64,000 nt of DNA, taken from a bacterium (GTDB taxonomy: Bacteria; Electryoneota; Electryoneia; Electryoneales; Electryoneaceae). Location of the stretch: NCBI GenBank assembly GCA_020444265.1, contig JAHLLH010000004.1, positions 1 through 64,000 of the forward strand. Reading direction: 5' to 3'. The first letter of the stretch is position 1. Every line of letters starts with the position of its first letter. Shown here in pieces: positions 60,011 through 64,000 of the stretch. The position numbers and the translations under genes were made by a program. Under the pieces are notes generated by a model. That model saw only the letters and a program-made list of their open reading frames with translations, did no database searches and was not told where the DNA came from.

Positions 60011-63000
60011 ATGCTGTGCGCGTTGCTGGTCCTGCTTGTCGGCATGCCTCTGCTGCTTCACGCTTCCACCGACAGACTTCTTCTACTCGCCCCTGATCCT
60101 GCCCGCGTCCAGGATGGAACCGCCTTCTATGAGGTCGTTTTCCCATCTGGTCTCTCCGTGGATAATCAGCGGGCTCTCGCGTTTAAAGAGCGACGTTCTC
60201 TTGAGCAGACCGACTCCCTCCGTCTCGAGAAACGGTTCCGAGAACAGCAGCACCTGGTCGGCGATTTGCTGGATGTGCTAAGGGATCTGCGCAAGGAGAT
60301 GCGAAAGTCACACCCGGAGCAGGCACACACCTTCCCGGAGGGAAGCCTCGACAGCGTACGAACCTTCCTCGAGATCGAGAACCGTGACAGCCTGATGCGA
60401 GCACGTGTGGAGATCGATCTGGCACCCTTTGCCACTAAACCCTACCGTCGTCTACTGATTGGCAATCTTCAGCACCGGAAATCGGTGGACAGCAGACGCA
60501 GTCATCCGGAGATCAGCTTCTCCGGGGTCAACGGACCCCTCATACAGCATCTGCGTTACCTGGAGTGGTGTGGTTTTCGGCTGGAAGAGGAGATTGTTTC
60601 AAAGCTTCAGCTTCTTCACGGCAGTCCCAAGCAGAAGAAATGGCATGAAGAGCTGCTTAAGTCGGCTGGCAAAGCTGTTGAGGAACGCGAGTATCGCCGG
60701 GCAATTCACCTGACAAGATTGGTCAAGGCTTCCCAGTGGGGTGGTTCGGAGACGTTTTACGCGTTTGGCTCCTATACGGGACGTCTGTCCGGAGATGTGC
60801 ACCCTGAAGAAGCGCCGTGGGGCGTTCCGCCCGCTTCGATGAATAGTTTGACTCTCCCAGGTGACAGCCTGCTGCGCAATTCGCCGGATGTCCACTTGGA
60901 GAATGGCGTTCGGACCTTCGGGTACGATCACTGCGAAGAATCAATCGCCTGGCTGGAACGTGTGCCATTGGAATCCTCACAAGGGCCTACCGCCGCACTG
61001 TTGCTGGCAAAACAATACCGGCAAGAAGGCAGAACAGGCAATGCGCGAGCAGCCCTCGAAGCCATCGCTAATCAGATGCCAAACCTCTACAATGATGAGG
61101 CGCGCGACCAGTATGCGCAGGTTCTGATCGCATTGGGCGATCTGCTGGCCGAGGCTGGCGAGCTGCAGCGAGCAGTGGACAGTTGGCAACGGGTGGATCG
61201 CCACAGCCGCTATCACGCACAAGCTACACTCAAGGCCGGTTGGGTCGCGCTGAATCGCGGCAATCTCGCCGCGGTTCGCGATTGGGCCGAATCAGTTGCC
61301 GATCAGCAGGGCGAAACCCCATCCGGTTATGAAGCTGCTGTCTTGTTTGATCTTGCGGGGGGTGACAGGGACCATCTCGCGGAACGGCTTGAGCAACTCA
61401 ATCAGCTCGATCACTTCCTTGCCGCCCTGAACAATCTCGAAACGGCTGAGGGGTTGCTGGCATCATTGGACGCGATGCACGATGATGTGGTGATCAATGG
61501 AGCGAACGGGGATATCGCCGAGCTGCATCGTCTGGAACGGATCAGTGGGAAAGTACAGACAGCAAGTGTACTCGCTGCCGCGAATCATGCTCCGTCCGGC
61601 TTGAGATTCGACGGTCTATCCCCTCATCTCACCTTGCATCCGTTTGAAGAGGAACAACTCGAGGATGAGTCAGTTCGTGAAGCTCAGTTGCGTGAGCTTT
61701 TGCGCTCAATCGATCAACTGGCGCATCGCATCGAGCAATGGATACCTGCTCCGCCTGAAGACGACTGGAAATGGGTGGACCGTCTCAAGACCGCCCGTCT
61801 GATTCGAGATCAACAGGACGATGCGGTTGAGGAACGTTTCAAGGCGGAGCGGTGGCGGGAACCACTGACCCGTCTCAGGCTGGTGCTTCGAACTACGCTT
61901 TTATTTGATGACAATCGCTATCAATTTAACCCGAAGTCGGTGCCGGGTCGTGAATCTGTGCAACAGGCAGAAGCAATTGAACATCGTGTCAAACTCTTGT
62001 TGAATAGTGGCCAACCCGCCTCGTTCGAGGCCGCAGCACAGGGGTTGCTCTGGTGTGGGGACCTTTATCGAAACGCCGCCAACACCGTGGATGGTGATTT
62101 ATTGGGTCGCGCGATATCCTGCTACCGGGCGATCGATACACTCTCTGTGCCGAGTGAGCTGAAGGCATTGGCGCTGGACCGTCTCGCAGCGATGGACCTT
62201 GTTGCGGGAGATCATCAACGGCTTCAGCGGGTACGAGCCACTGTTGACACGATACGCGCACGTTACCCTGCATCGGCAGTTCTCGCCCATGCTGATCTGC
62301 TTGCGGCGGAAGCGTGGATGTCAGAGAAACGACCCCAGTATGACGACGCTCTGCTCGATCTAGAATCTGCACTCTACCGTCCGGACAATCCCTTCCGAAA
62401 CGAAACCTTGTATCTGACCGGCTGGTGTGCACTGCGTCTCCATGATGTCGATCGCGAACGGGCCATTCGTGCGTTTGATCAGGCGCTGATGATAGGGGAG
62501 ATGAGGGACGAACAGCGTTTACGGCAGGAGTTGATCCGTGAGCTTGCCGGTGCTTTTGCACCGCCCTTTGTCGAAAATGCAGACGCTGGCTTCGCGCTGG
62601 CAGAGGAGTTCTTCCGCAGGAAATGGAAACGAGTTCCGGAGTATGGATTCGAGTTCTACTTGAAGCTGGGCGATCTCTACCTGTCTGAGCTGGGGGACGA
62701 AAAGGCTGCAACACGGGCCTTCCAAATCTGCCGGACCGATTTCAGGGGCGAGGAATATCACCTCCGGCTCGATCTGACCCGAGTCCGACTTGAGGACAAG
62801 GAAGACGGGAACCCGCTCGAGGCTTTCGAGCGGAGGCTTGAACTGGCAAACCAAAGCCGTGAGCTGGACCGTACCAGCCCGGAACTGGATTCGCTGTTGG
62901 TGCAACGTTTGGTCGAGGCGGTCAGCCTGGCCGCATCGGAGGTGTCCAAAGGAGGCGACAGCAGCTGGGTTGGTCACTTGAACAGGGCGACGGATCTGAT

Positions 63001-64000
63001 GGCGAGGATGGGGAAGCCGCAGGAACGAATTGCACGAGCTCTTTTCCTGCGTGCGGCAACCCTTGAACGGTTCGCGGGGAGCAGCACGAGCTCGAAGACC
63101 CTGTTGGCCTACTACCGGACCATCGCACTGAGCTATCCCTCCAGCGAGGTTGCCAGACCATCAATGCAGCGAGCGTTTGCTCTGCTCTACGATGCGCTTG
63201 GCAAACAAAAGGGCGAGAATCCGACGCCTCTGAACCCTGCGGAATTGACTCATATCGCGCTCCTGTTGGCAGATCGTTTCCCGGATGACGCCAGGACACC
63301 CTCCCTGCTGCTCCATGCCGCCGCCAGCACCAGCGGTGGCAGCTCGGATGCATTGCTGGATACAATTGCAGTTCGATTCCCCGGCAGCGATTCTGCTTTA
63401 AACGCGAACAAGCTTTGGTTCAAGCGGAAACTCGCAGGGAAGTATTACGAAGCGGTCTCGAGACGTGCACTCGGACTGCTGGCAGAGTCGCCCGGAAGGA
63501 AGCTGAGGGAGGTGGCCGCGGGTGCCTATGCGCAAGCCAGCTACGAGTTGGCGATGCCCCATGCACAGGCAGGCAATGTGGACAAGGCACTACAGCTCTA
63601 TCGACGAGGTGCCGAGGTAGGGAAAGGGAGCGAGCTTGCGCCCACTCTGCTCTACCAGGCAGGTCTGCTGGCAGCGGAAACGGGACGCAAGGAAGAGGCC
63701 CGTGGCTTTTTCCAGGAACTGGTGGATTGGTATCCCGACAGTCCGTCGGCTGCCAGTGCATCCTTTAACCTGGCGCTGACCCTCGGGCAGCTCAAAGGGG
63801 GTGAGCTGCTTGGATCGCCCGATGAAGCAGGACCGGAAGAGATAGCCCGCGCATTTGAAGATGCCTACCGTTCCGATTCAACTTCTACCCATGCCGCCAC
63901 TTTCCTGGCGAACGCAGCGGAGAATTATCGTGTCGCTGGAATGCCTTACAACGAGCTCCGTAACCGTTTGACCTTGCTGCGCCTCTTTCCGGAGAAATCC
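60011..64000 (+). CDS. very large secreted TPR-rich protein, 3' end beyond window
   Basis: At least 1330 residues with no stop before the window end. The ATG at 60011 follows GGGGG, and an in-frame TGA at 59966 limits upstream extension. Signal peptide MLCALLVLLVGMPLLLHAS. A coiled, charged helix (about 75-110) follows, then many helical repeats of TPR type (QYRQEGRTGNARAALEAI, ALGDLLAEAGELQRAVDSW, CYRAIDTLS, GDLYLSELGDEKAATRAF). Likely a periplasmic or outer-membrane scaffold in transport or cell-envelope assembly. No enzymatic motif found. Confidence 0.85.
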   Translation, partial: MLCALLVLLVGMPLLLHASTDRLLLLAPDPARVQDGTAFYEVVFPSGLSVDNQRALAFKERRSLEQTDSLRLEKRFREQQHLVGDLLDVLRDLRKEMRKSHPEQAHTFPEGSLDSVRTFLEIENRDSLMRARVEIDLAPFATKPYRRLLIGNLQHRKSVDSRRSHPEISFSGVNGPLIQHLRYLEWCGFRLEEEIVSKLQLLHGSPKQKKWHEELLKSAGKAVEEREYRRAIHLTRLVKASQWGGSETFYAFGSYTGRLSGDVHPEEAPWGVPPASMNSLTLPGDSLLRNSPDVHLENGVRTFGYDHCEESIAWLERVPLESSQGPTAALLLAKQYRQEGRTGNARAALEAIANQMPNLYNDEARDQYAQVLIALGDLLAEAGELQRAVDSWQRVDRHSRYHAQATLKAGWVALNRGNLAAVRDWAESVADQQGETPSGYEAAVLFDLAGGDRDHLAERLEQLNQLDHFLAALNNLETAEGLLASLDAMHDDVVINGANGDIAELHRLERISGKVQTASVLAAANHAPSGLRFDGLSPHLTLHPFEEEQLEDESVREAQLRELLRSIDQLAHRIEQWIPAPPEDDWKWVDRLKTARLIRDQQDDAVEERFKAERWREPLTRLRLVLRTTLLFDDNRYQFNPKSVPGRESVQQAEAIEHRVKLLLNSGQPASFEAAAQGLLWCGDLYRNAANTVDGDLLGRAISCYRAIDTLSVPSELKALALDRLAAMDLVAGDHQRLQRVRATVDTIRARYPASAVLAHADLLAAEAWMSEKRPQYDDALLDLESALYRPDNPFRNETLYLTGWCALRLHDVDRERAIRAFDQALMIGEMRDEQRLRQELIRELAGAFAPPFVENADAGFALAEEFFRRKWKRVPEYGFEFYLKLGDLYLSELGDEKAATRAFQICRTDFRGEEYHLRLDLTRVRLEDKEDGNPLEAFERRLELANQSRELDRTSPELDSLLVQRLVEAVSLAASEVSKGGDSSWVGHLNRATDLMARMGKPQERIARALFLRAATLERFAGSSTSSKTLLAYYRTIALSYPSSEVARPSMQRAFALLYDALGKQKGENPTPLNPAELTHIALLLADRFPDDARTPSLLLHAAASTSGGSSDALLDTIAVRFPGSDSALNANKLWFKRKLAGKYYEAVSRRALGLLAESPGRKLREVAAGAYAQASYELAMPHAQAGNVDKALQLYRRGAEVGKGSELAPTLLYQAGLLAAETGRKEEARGFFQELVDWYPDSPSAASASFNLALTLGQLKGGELLGSPDEAGPEEIARAFEDAYRSDSTSTHAATFLANAAENYRVAGMPYNELRNRLTLLRLFPEKS

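Overview
The window reads as chromosome of a diderm, anaerobic, sulfur-respiring bacterium that is probably uncultured. Evidence for an outer membrane is kdsA (LPS KDO synthesis), a TorF-like barrel protein and at least seven lipoproteins with clear lipoboxes. The 769-residue LVIVD-repeat protein ends in a YPNPFNPST-type C-terminal sorting/FlgD-like domain, which is typical of the FCB superphylum and allied candidate phyla. Phylum assignment is inference; nothing here fixes it. Gene density is ordinary, gene strands are mixed, and many intergenic gaps carry palindromic repeats.

Layout. 0-9.5 kb: a RAYT transposase with a palindromic REP pair, glnS, three tandem lipoprotein paralogues, a UPF0434 protein, an M28/glutaminyl-cyclase-like enzyme, then gltX, a methyltransferase, a membrane protein and tRNA-Ser(GCU). 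9.7-16.4 kb: surface and secreted propeller proteins, small membrane proteins, a cysteine-rich protein and a 440-bp repeat island. 16.4-20.5 kb: an HDOD signalling protein, an EIIA plus sodium-solute symporter pair and an NYN-domain RNase-like protein. 21.3-38.0 kb is the centre of interest. A putative sulfate exporter is followed by a complete reductive-type dsr locus: dsrA, dsrB, dsrD, dsrL, dsrC, dsrN, a TPR gene, an RsbRD_N gene and dsrMKJOP. An FAD persulfide-reductase-like protein with a C-terminal rhodanese domain follows. 38-48 kb: two more lipoproteins, hemA overlapping an endonuclease III gene, an outer-membrane protein, ppdK with a histone-like tail and a degenerate M1-peptidase-like protein. 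48-64 kb: gpmA, a MYG1/DHH-like protein, a GAF/HD-GYP protein, lipoproteins, a DUF4032 protein, a response regulator, the kdsA-SDR-HAD operon and a very long TPR protein cut by the window end.

How the dsr genes fit together: DsrAB reduces sulfite using siroheme, which DsrN probably amidates. Sulfur leaves on DsrC as a trisulfide, which the DsrMKJOP membrane complex reduces with quinol-linked electrons. DsrD activates DsrAB, and DsrL offers an NAD(P)H link. The presence of dsrD and absence of dsrEFH indicate the reductive direction. HemA supplies tetrapyrrole precursor. No sat, apr or qmo genes are in the window, so whether the cell starts from sulfate or from sulfite/thiosulfate/sulfur cannot be decided here.

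The main new observations are: (1) matching CRP/FNR(HcpR)-like palindromes upstream of both the exporter and dsrA; (2) TPR and RsbRD_N genes placed between dsrN and dsrM; (3) several families of structured intergenic repeats, including a 16-mer arranged as three inverted pairs about 82 bp apart, a modular multi-hairpin element, a GTCAGGTC hairpin family and 190-bp MITE-like elements that punctuate the dsr cluster; and (4) a PPDK carrying a Lys/Ala/Pro tail.
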